A stretch of 14,078 nt of DNA, from assembly GCA_035476635.1 (NCBI GenBank), contig DATILI010000276.1, positions 1 through 14,078 on the forward strand, in the 5' to 3' direction. The notes beneath the pieces are model-generated. The model was not told the origin of the DNA and made no database searches. It saw nothing but the letters and a program-made list of their open reading frames with translations. A program made the translations under genes and the position numbers. This stretch comes from DATILI01 sp035476635. Lineage in GTDB: Bacteria; Pseudomonadota; Gammaproteobacteria; Burkholderiales; Burkholderiaceae_C. This document shows positions 13,612-14,078 of this stretch, piece by piece. The number at the start of each line of letters is the position of its first letter. Within the stretch, counting starts at the first letter, position 1.

Positions 13612-14078
13612 CAGCGTGCCCCGACCAAGGCAGAGCCTTTGGGCAAGCTCAGGACCACCGAGCTGCCGCGCGCGCGCTGGTGCCCCTGCTGGCCCGACCA
13701 GGTGTCGACGCGGATCCGACCCACAGCGGTGCGAACCGTGTACCCGGTGATACTGCCCCGGAACTCGGCCGACTCGATGATGCCCGTCAGCTGGCCTTCG
13801 GCGACCGGGCCATCGTCGGCCAGCGTGATCTCTTCGCTGCGAACGGCGAGCGCCGCACCATCGCCAATCGCGCCGGCGCTGTGGGTCAGCAACACGATGT
13901 CGCCATCGGCTTGCAGCCGCCGTGTGCTTCCGGCTGAAGGCAACTCCTTCCTGATCTTGATCAGGTTCGCGCTTCCCACAAAGTCGGCAGCAAAGGCGTT
14001 GACCGGCGCGCTGTAAACCTGCTGCGGGGTTCCGATCTGGACCACCCGCCCCTTGTCCATCACCGCGATCAGGTCCGA
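13611..14078 (-). CDS. ABC transporter ATP-binding subunit, C-terminal part only (cut by the right window edge)
   Basis: The last 155 residues of an ATPase whose nucleotide-binding core lies beyond the right edge. The first visible residues, SDLIAVMDKGRVVQIGTPQQVYSAPVNAFAADFVGSANL, are the typical stretch after the switch His in PotA/FbpC-type import ATPases. The remainder is a C-terminal TOBE-like regulatory domain (LAVRSEEITL, GIIESAEFRGSITGYTVRT). The frame is open to base 14078; the in-frame GTG at 14063 is internal and not the start. The gene overlaps the permease start by one base. A periplasmic binding protein gene is expected further right but is not seen here. Confidence 0.9.
   Translation of the reverse strand, partial: SDLIAVMDKGRVVQIGTPQQVYSAPVNAFAADFVGSANLIKIRKELPSAGSTRRLQADGDIVLLTHSAGAIGDGAALAVRSEEITLADDGPVAEGQLTGIIESAEFRGSITGYTVRTAVGRIRVDTWSGQQGHQRARGSSVVLSLPKGSALVGAR

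Noticed and set aside
12976..14016. 346-codon open frame on the plus strand
   Set aside because: It is antisense to the permease and ATPase genes, and no family features are visible.

Overview
The window is GC-rich, densely coded DNA of beta-proteobacterial (Burkholderiales) character. This is judged from a Bug/TctC-type solute-binding receptor, a tannase-family lipoprotein and a phosphonopyruvate hydrolase closely resembling, as I recall it, the Variovorax enzyme. The exact genus cannot be set by eye. There are no rRNA or tRNA genes, CRISPR arrays, insertion sequences or phage genes. Twelve protein genes are supported, two of them cut by the window edges, and no gap between genes exceeds about 210 bases.

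Left block (1-3395). On the minus strand, a metallo-beta-lactamase-fold protein (2588-1629) is followed by an IclR-type regulator (1581-772) and an AraC-type regulator (740 to the left edge). A dihydrofolate-reductase/RibD-like protein (2793-3395) points the other way. The MBL-fold protein keeps the first-metal ligands but lacks every ligand specific to the second metal. Three copies of one 15-base palindrome lie over the promoters of the MBL and iclR genes, which suggests an autoregulated IclR circuit.

Middle block (3428-9280). A minus-strand operon runs Bug receptor, cyclase-family hydrolase, TetR regulator. The TetR gene probably starts at a TTG codon with a strong ribosome binding site. 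Divergent from it is a full-length fumarylacetoacetase-type gene. The AT-rich divergent promoter holds two tandem 16-base palindromes 20 bases apart, likely the TetR operators. A tannase/feruloyl-esterase family lipoprotein follows on the plus strand. Together these suggest hydrolysis of an ester outside the cell, capture of an organic acid and C-C bond hydrolysis of a catabolic intermediate. The substrate is unknown.

Right block (9340-14078). A tightly packed minus-strand operon, entering from beyond the right edge, encodes an ABC ATPase (C-terminal part), a fused double-domain permease, a class I aminotransferase, phosphonopyruvate hydrolase and a HIT-like protein. Stops and starts overlap at three of the four junctions. 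This reads as uptake and degradation of phosphonoalanine (2-amino-3-phosphonopropionate): import, transamination to phosphonopyruvate, then hydrolysis to pyruvate and phosphate. The HIT-like last gene is the unexplained member.
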